A stretch of DNA of 64,000 bases from DASWZN01 sp963841635 (GTDB taxonomy: Bacteria; Acidobacteriota; Terriglobia; Bryobacterales; Bryobacteraceae). The notes beneath the pieces are model-generated. The model saw only the letters and a list, made by a program, of their open reading frames with translations. It had not been told where the DNA came from and did not search any database. Below are positions 45,955 through 56,900 of this stretch, in pieces. The stretch is from assembly GCA_963841635.1 (NCBI GenBank), contig CAWJDO010000002.1:310001-374000 (forward strand), read 5' to 3'. How positions within the stretch are numbered: position 1 is the stretch's first letter; every line of letters begins with the position of its first letter. Both the position numbers and the translations under genes were made by a program.

Positions 45955-48294
45955 TCAGGTCCGCAGGCGCGTCAGCAGGTACAGCGCCGCGACCGCGAAG
46001 AGGGCGTCGGGGGCCCAGGCGGCGAGTTCGGGCGGGAGCTGGTTGACGTTGCCGAGTTGCTCGAACAGCTGTCCCAGGGACCAGTAGGCCACCGCCACGC
46101 CGAGGCTCACGCCGACTCCCGCCATGGCGCCGCGCGAGCCGGTGAGGAAGGCGAAGGGGGCCGCGATCAGCGCCATGATGAAGGCGAACAGCGGCACCGA
46201 GAATTTCTTCGCCAGCTGCACGCGCAGGTGGATGGTGTCGAATCCGCTCTGCCGCAGCTCCCGAATGTAGGCGCCGAGCTGGGCGAAATTCATCTGCTTG
46301 TCCTGGATGACTTCCTTGAGGAACCACGCGGGCGGCTCGGTCAGCTCCGGGAAGGTAGTGGCCTGGAAGACCTGGCCGGAGGATTCGACGCGCGTCTTCA
46401 TCTCGCGGCTCCAGCCGTTGACGAAGATCCAGGTGTTGGTGGTGGGCTCCCAGCGCGCGCGCTGAGCGGAGATGTGCCGCTTGAGGCGGAACGGGTGCAT
46501 GTCGAACTCGTAGACGTTGACACCATCCATCGCCAAATTACGCGTGTCGAAGTAGGTGTAATACCAAATGCGCGGGGCTTGGCCGGGCAGTGTCTGGCCG
46601 TAGATCCACTTGCGATCGGGCCGCAGGTAGGTTCGCGGCGCGCGGCCTTTGATCTCGTCGCGCAGCGCGTCCTGACGGCGGTTCGCTTCGGGCAGGACGC
46701 CCGAGGAATCGAGGCTGAACAGGCCGGCGCTGAGCAGCAGGCTGGTCACTAACACCGGGCCGGCCAGGCGGTACAGGCTGACGCCGGTGGCCTTGAACGC
46801 GATCACCTCGTTGTGCTTGGCCATGATGCCGAAGGTCACCAGGACCGCCACCAGCACGCTTACGGGAGTGGATTCGTAGACCAGTTCGGGAGTGAGGAAG
46901 AAGAGGTAGGTGAGCATCTTCGACATGGGGATGTGGTTCTTGAAGATGTCGCCGAGCAGCTCGAAGAAGGTATAAACGTGCGTCATGAAAACGAAGCTGG
47001 CCAGCAGGAGGGCGAAGTAGAACAGGAAGCTCGAAACGATGTAGGTGTCGAGGATCTGGGGCAGGAAGTGCAGCCGTCCCAGGCGGCCGGTGGGGACGCC
47101 TTTGCGCTGCGGCTCTTCGGCGCCCTTGTGCACGCGGGCCCAGGAGGACTGGATGAAGGACTTGGCGGAATCCACCAGGTTGCGGTCGCCGGGCCGCTCC
47201 AGGCGCCCCAGAAGGATGATGCCGGCCACGGCGAAAACGGCGTTGGGGAACCAGACCGCGGGCGCGGGCGCGAGGGTGCCCTGTTGCGCCAGGCTGATCA
47301 GGCTGATCAGGCCCATGTAGTACAGGAACGCCAGAAAAACGGTGACCACGAAGGCCGCGGACTTGCCGGCCTTGCGCGACTTTGCGCCCAGGGCGATCCC
47401 GACCACGGCCAGCAGCACGCACGCGAGCGGCAGGGCGAGGCGGCGATGCAACTCGATGGCGGCGTCGCGGGATTTCCGCGAGGCGCGCAGGAGGGGAAGG
47501 GTATCCTGCTCGCTGAACGGCCGCACGTGGACGTCGGAAGGATGGGACGCCTCCAGCGCCTCGTCGCCGGAGGGGAAGCTGGTGCTGATGTAGACGCTGG
47601 GGTCCTTGGTTGCCTGGTGGGTGCTGGCATCGAGGAGATGGATCTGGATGCGGTTATTCTTGACGTCGGGTGAGGCGATGGCCTCGCGCGCGAGGGTGAT
47701 GCTGGGTCCCTGGCTCTGGTCCGGACCAGTGGAGGGGCGGTCGGAGGCGGCGCGCAGATCGGCGATGAAGACGTCGCGCCAGATCTCGGTGCGGCCGGGA
47801 ATCGAATCGCCGACATAGAGGACGCGGTTGGGGAACTGCTCCTCGAAGACGCGCGGCTGCACCTCGGAGGTGAGCTCTTCGGCGGCCAGCTTGCTGAGAA
47901 GAGTCTCTGTGCGGCGGATCGACCACGGGGTGAGCCAGAGCGAGCAGGCAGCGGTGATGAGCGTGAAGAAGAGGCCCACCACCAACACGGGCGACAGGAT
48001 GCGGCGGCTGGGTACGCCGGCCGCGCGCAGGCCGACGATTTCGCCATCGCTTGACATGCGGCTCAGCGTGATGAGGATGCCGACCAGCGCGCCGGTGGGA
48101 AGGGCGAAGGTCATGGTGAGGGGCAGCAGGAGTCCGAACAGGGAGGCAATGGTGGAGGGTGTTGCCGAGCTGCGGACCAGGAGTTCGAAGCTCTTGCCGG
48201 CGCGCTGAAGGAAGAGCACGAAGGTGAAGAGTACGGTTCCGAGGAAGGCGTTCGAGAAGAGCTCGCGGAGAATGGCGCGGTTAAGAATGCCCAT
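45955..48294 (-). CDS. Fused LptF-LptG lipopolysaccharide export permease
   Basis: 779 residues, about twice the usual length of an LptF or LptG protein. The first half starts LNRAILRELFSNAFLGTVLF, with LPTGALVGILITLSRMSSDG, EIVGLRAAGVPSRRILSPVL and a beta-jellyroll region. It ends in helices near VVTVFLAFLYYMGLISLISL. The second half starts ILDTYIVSSFLFYFALLLA, with VSVLVAVLVTFGIMAKHNEV, IAFKATGVSLYRLAGPVLV, a second jellyroll, and the last spans KFSVPLFAFIMALIAAPFAF, GVGVSLGVAVAYWSLGQLFE. LptF and LptG form the inner-membrane part of the LptBFG LPS extractor; the frame is continuous across the junction near residue 400. TACAGT at 48300-48305 predicts an almost leaderless transcript. Confidence 0.88.
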   Translation of the reverse strand: MGILNRAILRELFSNAFLGTVLFTFVLFLQRAGKSFELLVRSSATPSTIASLFGLLLPLTMTFALPTGALVGILITLSRMSSDGEIVGLRAAGVPSRRILSPVLVVGLFFTLITAACSLWLTPWSIRRTETLLSKLAAEELTSEVQPRVFEEQFPNRVLYVGDSIPGRTEIWRDVFIADLRAASDRPSTGPDQSQGPSITLAREAIASPDVKNNRIQIHLLDASTHQATKDPSVYISTSFPSGDEALEASHPSDVHVRPFSEQDTLPLLRASRKSRDAAIELHRRLALPLACVLLAVVGIALGAKSRKAGKSAAFVVTVFLAFLYYMGLISLISLAQQGTLAPAPAVWFPNAVFAVAGIILLGRLERPGDRNLVDSAKSFIQSSWARVHKGAEEPQRKGVPTGRLGRLHFLPQILDTYIVSSFLFYFALLLASFVFMTHVYTFFELLGDIFKNHIPMSKMLTYLFFLTPELVYESTPVSVLVAVLVTFGIMAKHNEVIAFKATGVSLYRLAGPVLVTSLLLSAGLFSLDSSGVLPEANRRQDALRDEIKGRAPRTYLRPDRKWIYGQTLPGQAPRIWYYTYFDTRNLAMDGVNVYEFDMHPFRLKRHISAQRARWEPTTNTWIFVNGWSREMKTRVESSGQVFQATTFPELTEPPAWFLKEVIQDKQMNFAQLGAYIRELRQSGFDTIHLRVQLAKKFSVPLFAFIMALIAAPFAFLTGSRGAMAGVGVSLGVAVAYWSLGQLFEQLGNVNQLPPELAAWAPDALFAVAALYLLTRLRT

Positions 48295-48476
48295 CTTTCA
48301 CTGTACTCGACCGGTGGCTGGGGGAAGCGGGGTTGGCTTCGCGGTGCGCAGGGCAACCGTCCGCTTGCTTACGCGCGCGGTTCGGTGGTGGGGGATCCTG
48401 ACGGAAGCAAGGCGGAGGTTCGACACGGACACTCAGGATACAACATCGTGTCCTCAAGATCCGGAAGCGCCTGCCG

Positions 48477-49691
48477 ATGAGGGTTTTGGACAGGCACGTT
48501 TTGAGTTCCACCCATAGCCAGAACGGCCGCGACGGTGCGCGGGTCCTACTGATTTGCCCGGACAGCCGGATGTCCGCGGAACTGGCCCGGGCGCTCGAGA
48601 GCGAGCTGCCGGCCGCCCGGCTGGCGACAGTGGACCACTATCCGGACCGCGCCGAGGCCACCAGACTGGCGGAGCAGATCGAGTTCTGCCTGCTCGATGT
48701 GACCTCAGAGGTCACCGCAGCCACGGGGCTTCTGGCCTGGCTGGGAGCCGCGGCTCCGGGAGTGCCGGTCATTTCCCTGCTCCGCTCGAACGATCCCGAC
48801 CTCATTCTCAAATGCCTGCGAGGAGGCGCGGACGACTTTCTGATCGAACCGTTTACCGCCGACCAGCTGCGCGCGGTACTGAAGAAGCTGGCGCGGGTGC
48901 GGACGGGGCCGCCGGCGCCGGAGGATGGCGGCAAGGTCATCTGCATCATGCCGGGGAAAGGCGCCTGCGGAGCCACCACCATCGCCTGCAACCTGGCCTT
49001 CGCACTGCGGCGCCTGAGTAGCGGCAAAGTTCTGCTGGCAGACCTGGACGGGCTCACCGGGACCGTTGCGTTCGTCCTCAAGCTGAGATCGTCGTACAGC
49101 TTTGTGGACGCGGTGAGCCATTCGGGAGTGCTCGACCAGGACGTCTGGCGGGTGCTGGCGACGCCGTGCCGCGGCATTGACGTGCTGCTGTCGCCCGAGA
49201 GTCCCGTGGATTGCTACAGCGAGCCGCTCGACCCGGCGGCGCTGGTTGGATCCTCGCGGGAGCGGTACGATTTCGTGGTGATCGACAGCGGCGGCGCCCA
49301 CGGCGACTGGAATCTGGCGCTGGCCCGCCTGGCCGACGATCTGCTGCTGGTGACCACCAACGAGCTGCCGGCCCTGCACGCCACGCAGCGCGCGCTGGCG
49401 CACCTGGAGGGAAGGGGAGTGAGCCGCGCGAAGCCGCGCCTGGTGCTGAACCGCTATCTGGCACGGATCGGATTGCCGGAGGATGCCATCAACCGGGCGC
49501 TGGGGACCAAGGTATTCGCGACTCTGCCCAGCGACTACGAAGGACTTCAGAGGGCATTGATGGACGGCCAGGCGGCGGCGACCGCGACCGCCTTCGGCCA
49601 GGCGGTCGGGTCGCTGGCCCGCACGCTCATCGGCCGCCGCGAAGAGGCCGCCAAAGCATCGCCGTTCTCGCGGCTCCGCGGGCTATTCTGA
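48477..49691 (+). CDS. CpaE-like ATPase with N-terminal receiver-like domain
   Basis: 404 residues. A receiver-like fold comes first (ARVLLICPDSRMSAELARAL, EQIEFCLLDVTSEVTAATGL, GGADDFLIEPFTADQLRAVL). A MinD/ParA ATPase follows, starting GGKVICIMPGKGACGATTIA, a Walker A in which Ala replaces the second Lys as in CpaE proteins. VLLADLDGLTGTVAFVLKLR, RYDFVVIDSGGAHGDWNLAL and KPRLVLNRYLARIGLPEDAI follow. CpaE proteins help place type IVc (Flp/Tad) pili or other polar machines. No other tad genes are in the window. The gene stands alone and is followed by repeats. Confidence 0.85.
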   Translation: MRVLDRHVLSSTHSQNGRDGARVLLICPDSRMSAELARALESELPAARLATVDHYPDRAEATRLAEQIEFCLLDVTSEVTAATGLLAWLGAAAPGVPVISLLRSNDPDLILKCLRGGADDFLIEPFTADQLRAVLKKLARVRTGPPAPEDGGKVICIMPGKGACGATTIACNLAFALRRLSSGKVLLADLDGLTGTVAFVLKLRSSYSFVDAVSHSGVLDQDVWRVLATPCRGIDVLLSPESPVDCYSEPLDPAALVGSSRERYDFVVIDSGGAHGDWNLALARLADDLLLVTTNELPALHATQRALAHLEGRGVSRAKPRLVLNRYLARIGLPEDAINRALGTKVFATLPSDYEGLQRALMDGQAAATATAFGQAVGSLARTLIGRREEAAKASPFSRLRGLF

Positions 49692-49705
49692 GCGCGGGCC
49701 TTCTT

Positions 49706-49862
49706 GCCCAATGCCACTCAGTTGTCCCGGATGCGGATGCGGACAGCCGTAGTGGGCGGCTCTCCAGAGCTGCGCCGGACGTCCACGTCCGGCTTCCTTC
49801 GTTTCAGGAAGTTGGACGGAGGCGGGCGTGGACGCCCGCTGCAGGACTGGAGTCCTGCCCCA
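49706..49862. repeat. Dispersed palindromic repeat, family B, copy 4
   Basis: It starts GCCCAATGCCACTCAGTTGTCC and keeps the hairpin row GCTCT-CC-AGAGC, GCCGGACGT-CC-ACGTCCGGC, GCGGGCGT-GG-ACGCCCGC and GCAGGACT-GG-AGTCCTGC. Compared with 32000-32190, the third hairpin differs on both arms in a way that keeps pairing (TCT/AGA becomes CGT/ACG). The right terminal repeat is damaged (AGTAAGTGGC at 49875-49884). Confidence 0.75.
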
Positions 49863-49879
49863 CACTTGCGGAAAAGTAA

Positions 49880-49938
49880 GTGGCGCAGGCACGGCGTCGA
49901 GACGAGTCTCGACGCGGCAGACTGAGAGTCTGCGCCAC
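49880..49938. repeat. Dispersed palindromic repeat, family A, copy 4
   Basis: GTGGCGCAGGCACGGCGTCG, then hairpins GCGTCGAGAC/GTCTCGACGC and GCAGACT-GAG-AGTCTGC, ending GCGCCACG. It follows family B copy 4 at once, as family A and B also adjoin at 31909-32190. Confidence 0.65.
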
Positions 49939-49944
49939 GTCGAC

Positions 49945-52900
49945 CTACGGCGCGAAGTAGCCGTTAATGTCGAGGATCACGTGCGTGTTATTGGTTACGA
50001 AGATGTCGATCGCCCCGTTGGTTCCCGCCGGAACGACGGCCGCGTTGGCCACTACCGACCCGTCCCAGGAATTGAGAGTGGAGGCGTTCGGTCGCGGCGA
50101 GCCGGCCGGCCAGGCGGTGAGGTACGTTAGCGTCGCGTCGGGCACCACGGTCACGTTCACCGCATAGGCCACCGCGTTCGAGGGCACGTAGCAGGCGCCG
50201 GCCGGGATGGTGAAGGAACGCGTGGTTCCGGCCGCCAGTTCCGGACCGCCGAAGGGACCCGCGGCATTCCGCGTATCCGCCACACGGCACGGCGTGACCG
50301 GGTAGAACGACAGCGCGCCCGCGCTGCCGGGTTGTGCGAAATAGCCGTTGGTGTCAAGAATCACGTTGGTCTGTCCCGTGACATACACGGAAATCGAACC
50401 ATTGGTCCCGGCCGGAACCAGGGCGGCGTTCGCCACCACTGCGCCGGTGTAGGAATTGAGGGTCGAGACGAAGGGACGCGCGGTTCCCGTGGGCCAGGTG
50501 GTCAAGAAGGCCAGAGGCCCGCTGGGCACCACCGTGACGTTGAGCGAGTAAGCGCTGGCTGCCGAGGGTGGCGCGCAGGCGCTCAGCGGGACGGGGAAGC
50601 TCCTGGTTTCGCTGGCGAACATGGAAGGCCCGCCAAACTGGTCGGTCGGGCTTCGGGTATCGGCGATGCGGCACGGCGTGGCGGCGTAGAAGGAATACCC
50701 CGCGGCGCCGCTGGCGTCGAAGTAGCCGTTGACATCGAGGACCACGTCGGTCTGGTCGCTCGCGTAGACGCTCACCGCTCCTCCCGCGCCGGCCGGCACG
50801 ATGGCTGCGTTGGCCACCACGATGCCGCCGAACGAATTCAGGGTGGAGACGACGGGCCGGGGCTCTCCGGTTGGCCACAGGCTCAGGAACTGGAGCATTC
50901 CGCTGGGAACCGCCGTGACGTTGAGCGAATACGCCGCCGCGCCGGGCGGGATGTGACATCCGCTCTGGGGAATCACGAAGGAGCGCGTTCCGCGGGCGGT
51001 CACGCTGGGGCCGCCGAAAGCTCCGTTGGGATTGCGCGTATCCGCCACCCGGCAAGGAGTGATCGGAACGAACTGCGCACCGATGGCCGGGACGCCGGTG
51101 GTGAAGGACCAGACGTCGGACGCCGTGGTCCCGATCGCGTTGCGGGCCACGATCTGCCAGTAGTAGGTCACGCCCGAAGTCAAAATCCCCGGGGAGTAGC
51201 TGGTCGAGCTGGTGTTGATCACCAGCGGCGGCGCGGAGGAAGTTCCGAAGTAGACGTCGTAGGACGTGGCTGCGTTCGCGGCGTTCCAGACCAGGGTTGG
51301 CGCCACCAGTACGCCCGCGGCCGAGATGGGCGGAGAGACCAGGACGGGCGGCGCGGGTGGCCCGCCGATCTCGATCACATACGCCGCGCTGACGGTGGGC
51401 GAGCCACCGCCGGAGACGGACATCCGGTTGGTCTCGAGCGGGGGCGCGTCGGCCGCGATATCCACGGTCACGGTGATGGGGGGATAGCTGGCGCCCGGGG
51501 TCAGGACGTCGCTGCGCGTACAGACGTTGCCCGTGCAGGTCCAGCCTGTGCCCGACATCGACACCAGGGTGAAGCTGCCCGGCACGGTTTCGGCCACGGT
51601 CACGGTCCCGATGGTCGGTCCGGCGCCCGCGTTATCGCTGACCACGAGCGAGAACACCGCGCCTGTCTGGCCGCGGCCAAGGGCGGCGGTGATGTTGTTG
51701 GCGATGCTGAGCAGGGCGCGGGTTGTCGCGGTCGTCAGGATGCGGATCGCGTTGTTGCCGTTGTCGGCGACGTACACGCTGCCGGCGGCGTCCACTGTGA
51801 CGCCGGTGGGACCATTCAACTGTGCGGTGGCGGCGGGGCCTCCGTCGCCCGAGTAACCGACGGTGCCATTCCCGGCGATGGTGGTGATGGTGCCGGTTGC
51901 CGCGTCCACCATGCGAACGCGGTTGTTGAGGAGGACGGTGCCGTCACAATAGCGGCCACACGGGTTGGTCAGCGTGTAGAAGTCCGCTATGTACAGGTTG
52001 CCGGCGGCATCGACGGCCACGGACTGGGGAGCCATTCCGGCGCTGGTGGCCGGACCACCGTCGCCCGAAGCGGCCAGCGTACCGTTCTTCCCGGCCACGG
52101 TCGTGATGATGCCGGTGGTCGCCGTGACCATGCGGACGACACCGTGGGTGAGATCCGAGATGTACACATTCCCGGCGCGATCCACCGCCAGGTCCGTGGG
52201 CGCGAGCGCGGCGCTGGTGGCCGGGCCTCCGTCGCCTGAAGAACCCGAGCTGCCATTGCCGGCGACGCGGGTGATGATACCCGTCGCCACGGTCACTTTG
52301 CGAACCACGTTGGTGGCAGAGTCGACGATGTACAGATTTCCGGAAGCGTCAACCGCCACGTTGGTGGGGTTGGTGAGTTGGGCGCTGGTGGCCGGACCTC
52401 CGTCGCCTGAATTGCCCAACGTGCCGTTCCCGGCCGCGACCATGATGTAGCCAGTCGCCGCCACGACCCTGCGGACCACGTTGGCATCGGAAAAGTAGAT
52501 ATTGCCCGAGGCATCCACGGCTACGTTCGACGGCACGCCGATCCGGGCGCTGGTGGCGGGTCCCCCGTCGCCCGAATAGCCGGGCAGGCCATTGCCGGCT
52601 ACCGTCGTGATGATGCCAGTGGCCGCGACCACCTCGCGGATCACGTAGTTCGAGCTGTCCGAGATATAGATGTTGCCGAAAGTATCCACCGCTACGTCGG
52701 TAGCGGAGCTGAGCTGGGCGCTGGTGGCCGGGCCTCCGTCGCCCGTGTACCCGATATAGCCGGGCTTCCCGTTACCGGCCAACGTAGAAATGGTGGCGGT
52801 GGCCGCCGTGACCCTGCGGATCACGTTGCCGCCGGCGATGTAGATGTTGCGCGCGCCGTCGAGCGCGATGCTCGGGACGGCGAGGAGTTGGGCGTTGGTT

Positions 52901-53853
52901 GCGGCGCCGCTCGTGAAGCTGTCCGTACCGCCGCCGGCCACGGTGGTGATGAGGCCCGTCGAGGCCGTCACCTTGCGAACCCGGAAGTTCCCGGCGTCGG
53001 CGATGTACAGGTTGCCGGCAGCGTCCACGTCCACATCGTTCGGAGCGGACAGCCGGGCGCTGGTGGCCAGGCCTGCGTCACCGAGAAAGCCCGCGGTTCC
53101 GGTTCCGGCCACGGTCGTGATGATGCCGGCCGCCACCTTGCGGACGACGTTGTTGCTGGGGTCCGAGACGTAGATGTTCCCCGACCCATCCACCGCCAGG
53201 CCGGACGGGCTCAGGTTGGCGCTGGTGGCTGCGGTTCCGTCGCCCGTATAACCAGGGGTGCCATTTCCGGCGACGGTGGCGATGAGGCCTGTTGCCGCCG
53301 TGACCTTACGGATCACGCTGTTATCGGCGTCGGAGATGAACAGGTTGCCGGCCCCGTCCAGCGCTACGAACCGGGGGTGGTCGAGTTGGGCGGCAGTGGC
53401 CAGATCTCCATCGCCCGAATACCCGGGAGTGCCATTCCCGGCCACGGTGGAGATGAGGCCCGTCGTCGCCGTGACCATGCGAATTACGTTGTTGCCGGCG
53501 TCGGCAATGTAGAGGTTGCCGGCGGTGTCCAGGGCCATGCCGGTAGGTTGCGCGAGCTGCGCGGCCGCGGCCGCGCCCCCATCGCCGGAGTAACCCGGGA
53601 GGGTTGAGCTGCCCGCCACGACGGTGAGAATTCCTGAAGTGCCGACCTTCAAAACGGAGTTGGCGGAGCCGAAGTACACGTTACCCGCAGCGTCCGAGGC
53701 GACAGCCGATGTCGTCTCGAGCGCCAGGCTGGTGGCTACTGCTGGTGTGACCGGCAAGCCGCCTCCGGCGACTGTCCTGATCAGATATTGCTGGGCCCAG
53801 GCGGAACCGCCGGCCAGCAGGAGTCCTACGGCAAACGCAACCTTTGTCTTCAT
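49945..53853 (-). CDS. Large exported NHL-repeat protein with three C-terminal repeats
   Basis: 1302 residues. Signal peptide MKTKVAFAVGLLLAGGSAWA, then about a dozen NHL blades of about 55 residues (pattern AGNGTPGYSGDGG, VAVDASGNLYIVDS, VIRKVTAATGLI) to about residue 690. A DUF11-like stretch follows (FTLVSMSGTGWTCTGNVCTR), then a fibronectin-like domain (PTLVWNAANAATSYDVYFGT). Three copies of a module of about 115 residues end it: TPCRVADTRNPNGAFGGP, AAYSLNVTAVPSG, VVSTLNSFGG, VVLDVNGYFD. NHL propellers bind ligands or proteins. It is tandem to a close paralog upstream. AGGGGG precedes the ATG. Likely secreted or surface-bound; the partner is unknown. Confidence 0.88.
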   Translation of the reverse strand: MKTKVAFAVGLLLAGGSAWAQQYLIRTVAGGGLPVTPAVATSLALETTSAVASDAAGNVYFGSANSVLKVGTSGILTVVAGSSTLPGYSGDGGAAAAAQLAQPTGMALDTAGNLYIADAGNNVIRMVTATTGLISTVAGNGTPGYSGDGDLATAAQLDHPRFVALDGAGNLFISDADNSVIRKVTAATGLIATVAGNGTPGYTGDGTAATSANLSPSGLAVDGSGNIYVSDPSNNVVRKVAAGIITTVAGTGTAGFLGDAGLATSARLSAPNDVDVDAAGNLYIADAGNFRVRKVTASTGLITTVAGGGTDSFTSGAATNAQLLAVPSIALDGARNIYIAGGNVIRRVTAATATISTLAGNGKPGYIGYTGDGGPATSAQLSSATDVAVDTFGNIYISDSSNYVIREVVAATGIITTVAGNGLPGYSGDGGPATSARIGVPSNVAVDASGNIYFSDANVVRRVVAATGYIMVAAGNGTLGNSGDGGPATSAQLTNPTNVAVDASGNLYIVDSATNVVRKVTVATGIITRVAGNGSSGSSGDGGPATSAALAPTDLAVDRAGNVYISDLTHGVVRMVTATTGIITTVAGKNGTLAASGDGGPATSAGMAPQSVAVDAAGNLYIADFYTLTNPCGRYCDGTVLLNNRVRMVDAATGTITTIAGNGTVGYSGDGGPAATAQLNGPTGVTVDAAGSVYVADNGNNAIRILTTATTRALLSIANNITAALGRGQTGAVFSLVVSDNAGAGPTIGTVTVAETVPGSFTLVSMSGTGWTCTGNVCTRSDVLTPGASYPPITVTVDIAADAPPLETNRMSVSGGGSPTVSAAYVIEIGGPPAPPVLVSPPISAAGVLVAPTLVWNAANAATSYDVYFGTSSAPPLVINTSSTSYSPGILTSGVTYYWQIVARNAIGTTASDVWSFTTGVPAIGAQFVPITPCRVADTRNPNGAFGGPSVTARGTRSFVIPQSGCHIPPGAAAYSLNVTAVPSGMLQFLSLWPTGEPRPVVSTLNSFGGIVVANAAIVPAGAGGAVSVYASDQTDVVLDVNGYFDASGAAGYSFYAATPCRIADTRSPTDQFGGPSMFASETRSFPVPLSACAPPSAASAYSLNVTVVPSGPLAFLTTWPTGTARPFVSTLNSYTGAVVANAALVPAGTNGSISVYVTGQTNVILDTNGYFAQPGSAGALSFYPVTPCRVADTRNAAGPFGGPELAAGTTRSFTIPAGACYVPSNAVAYAVNVTVVPDATLTYLTAWPAGSPRPNASTLNSWDGSVVANAAVVPAGTNGAIDIFVTNNTHVILDINGYFAP

Positions 53854-53955
53854 CGCATACCCCCTACATTAATCGAGTTTAATTCAGAGGGGCGAAAGAG
53901 TAAAGAGAAACGTAGGTGTTTGTCTCGGGATCGACGTTTTTGTTGGCGAGCCGAG

Positions 53956-56900
53956 TTACGGCGCGAAGTACCCATTGATGTCAAGAACTACGTGCGTGCG
54001 ATTGGTCACGAAGACACTGATCGCCCCGTTGGTCCCGGCAGGAACGATTGCCGCGTTCGCCACCACGGTGCCATCAAAGGAGTTCAGGGTGGAAACAAAC
54101 GGCTGGGGCGAGCCGGTGGGCCACGCGGTCAGATAGGACAGCGGCCCGTCGGGCACCACGGTCACGTTCAGGGAATAGGCCGCGGCGGTCGAGGGGACGT
54201 TGCAGGCTCCGGCCGGGATCGCGAACGAGCGCGTGGAGCGCGCCTCCATCTCCGGGCCGCCGAAGGGGCCATCGGCACTCCGCGTGTCGGCCACACGGCA
54301 CGGTGTCACGGCGGAGAACGCCAGCGCACCCGGGCCTGCCATTCCGAAGTACCCATTCAGGTCCAGGATCACGTTGGCCGGGTCGGTAACGAACACCGAT
54401 AACGACGCGTTGGTCCCACCCGGAACGAGGGCGGCGTTCGCCACCACTTTGCCGGTCCAGGAGTTGAGGGTCGAGACCATGGGAAGAGAGGGTCCCGTCG
54501 GCCAGGTTGTCAGATAGGCGAGAAAGTCCGTGGCAGGCACCGCCGTGACATTCAGCGAAAAGGCGGTGGCCCAGGCCGGAACCCCGCAGGAGCCCAGAAG
54601 GAAGGGGAAGTCCCTGGTCTGGCCGGCGTACATGGAAGGCCCGCCAAACTGGCCGGCGGGGTTTCGCGTATCGACGATGCGGCACGGCGTGGCGGCGTAG
54701 AACACGTAGCCGCCGGTACCGGCATACGGATCGAAGTAGCCGTTGATATCCAGGATCACATCGGTCTGGTTGCTGACGTATACGCTGACCGCACCGTCCG
54801 CTCCCGCTCCAACGAGGGCCCCGTTGGCAACCACCAGGCCGCCGAAAGAATTCAACGTGGATGCGTAAGGCGGCGGCCAACCGGTGGGCCACAGCGTCAG
54901 GTAGCCGAGCGGTCCCTTGGGCACAACGGTTACGTTGAGCGCATAGGCTACGGCGCTGGGCGGGATATTGCACCGGCTCTGGGGAATCGGGAACGAGCGC
55001 ATGGAGCCGGCAGTCATGGTGGGACCGCCGAAGGTCCCGACAGGATTGCGGGTGTCCGCCACGCGGCAGGGGTTCACGGGGACGAACCGCGAGCCGATCC
55101 CCGGGACGCCGGTGGTGAACGACCAGGTGGGCGAGGTGGTGGCTCCGGCGGCGTTGGTTGCCTCAATCCTCCAGTAGTAGGTTGCCACGTCGGCGAACCG
55201 GCCCGGGGCGTACATCGTTGACGTCGTACTGGTCACCCGAGGCGGCGAAGACGAGGTGCCGAAGTAGACTTCGTAGGACGTGGCTCCGTCGACGGCGTCC
55301 CACGCCAGAGTCGGCGCGAACGTGGTGGCGATGGCTCCGTTCCCGGGAGAGAGCAGGGTGGGCACCGCCGGCGGGCCGAGGACGGTGGTGGGGTCGCTGG
55401 CGGTTGCCGGTCCCGCGCCGCCGCCGGAAACGGTGGCCCGGTTCGTCACCTGCGTGGACGCATTCGCCGCAACGTTGACGGTCACCATGATGGCCGGGTA
55501 ACTTGCTCCCGGACTCAGGGCATCGCCTCGCGTGCAGGTATTGCTAGAGCAGTTCCACCCCGTGCCCGCCATCGAGACCAGAGTCAGCCCCGCGGGCAGC
55601 GCGTCCGACACGGTAACGGTGCCGTTGGTCGGGCCGGTTCCAGCGTTGCCCACCATGATCGAGTAAGTTGCGCCAGTCTGGCCGGGTGTCAAACTGCCTG
55701 CGTGCGTCTTGGCGATTCCTAACACCGCGCTGCTCGTCAGCGGCGTCAGCAGCCGGATTGCGTTGTTGTCGGTGTCCGCGACGTAAACCCTGCCGGCAGA
55801 ATCGACTGCCAGGCCCTGGGGCCAGTTGAGCTGAGCTCCTGTGGCGGGCCCTCCATCGCCCGAGTAGCCGTGGGTGTGGTTGCCGCCGATGGTTGTGATT
55901 ATGCCGCCTGGCGAAACCTTGCGGATCACGTAGTTCCATGTGTCCGCGATATAGAGATTGCCGGCGGCATCGACGGCTACGGCATTGGGATAGTCCAGGC
56001 GGGCCTGAATGGCGGGTCCGCCGTCACCCGAGCTGCCTGGGCTGCCCAGCTTGCCCGCGACGGTAGTGATGGTGCCATCCAGCGCGACCTTGCGGATGGC
56101 GTAGTTGGCTGTGTCGGCGATGTAAACGACACCCGCGGCATCCACAGCCACGCCGTGAGGGCGATCGAGCTGTGCGTTGGCGGCTGGCCCCCCGTCGCCG
56201 GAATTACCCGCAATGCCGGTGCCGGCCAGCGTGCTGATGATGCCGTTCGTTGCCACCTTGCGGACCCGGTTGTCCCAGTAGTCCGCGATGTACAGGTTGC
56301 CGCCGGCATCCAGTGCGACGCTCCAGGGCCAGTCGAGCTGAGCACCGGTCGCCGGCCCTCCATCGCCGGAATAGCCTGACGTGCCGGTGCCAGCCACCCG
56401 TGAGATCGTGCCGCCAGCCGCCGCAACCCGGCGGACAACGGCGCACCCGTAGTCCGCGATGTAGAGATTCCCGGCGGCGTCGAAGGCAACACCTTCCGGC
56501 AACTCCACCGTGGCGCTGGCGGCGGGTCCACCGTCGCCCGAGCAACCCGGGTCCCCCTGTGCGTTACCGACGACCCTCGTAACGACCCCGGTCGGCGCCA
56601 GCTTGCGGATTGCACTGTTGCCGCTGTCCGCGATATACAGGTTGCCGCTGCCGTCCACCGCGACGCCGTTGGGCTCGCTGAATTGAGCACGGATGGCCGG
56701 GCCTCCGTCGCCCGAGTAACTCTCGGCCCCGTTGCCGGCCAGCGTCGTGATGATGCCATTTGGCGCCACCTTGCGCACCACGTTGTTTCCGTCGTCTGCG
56801 ATGTAGAGGTTGCCGTCGGCGCCTATGACCGCGTCGGCCGGCATACTGAGCGTGGCGCTCGTTGCGGGCCCTCCGTCACCCGTGTAGCCGCCCCAACTGC

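Noticed and set aside
51700..53600. Regularly spaced repeats that could suggest a CRISPR array
   Set aside because: They are about 165 bp apart, diverged and in frame as NHL blades.
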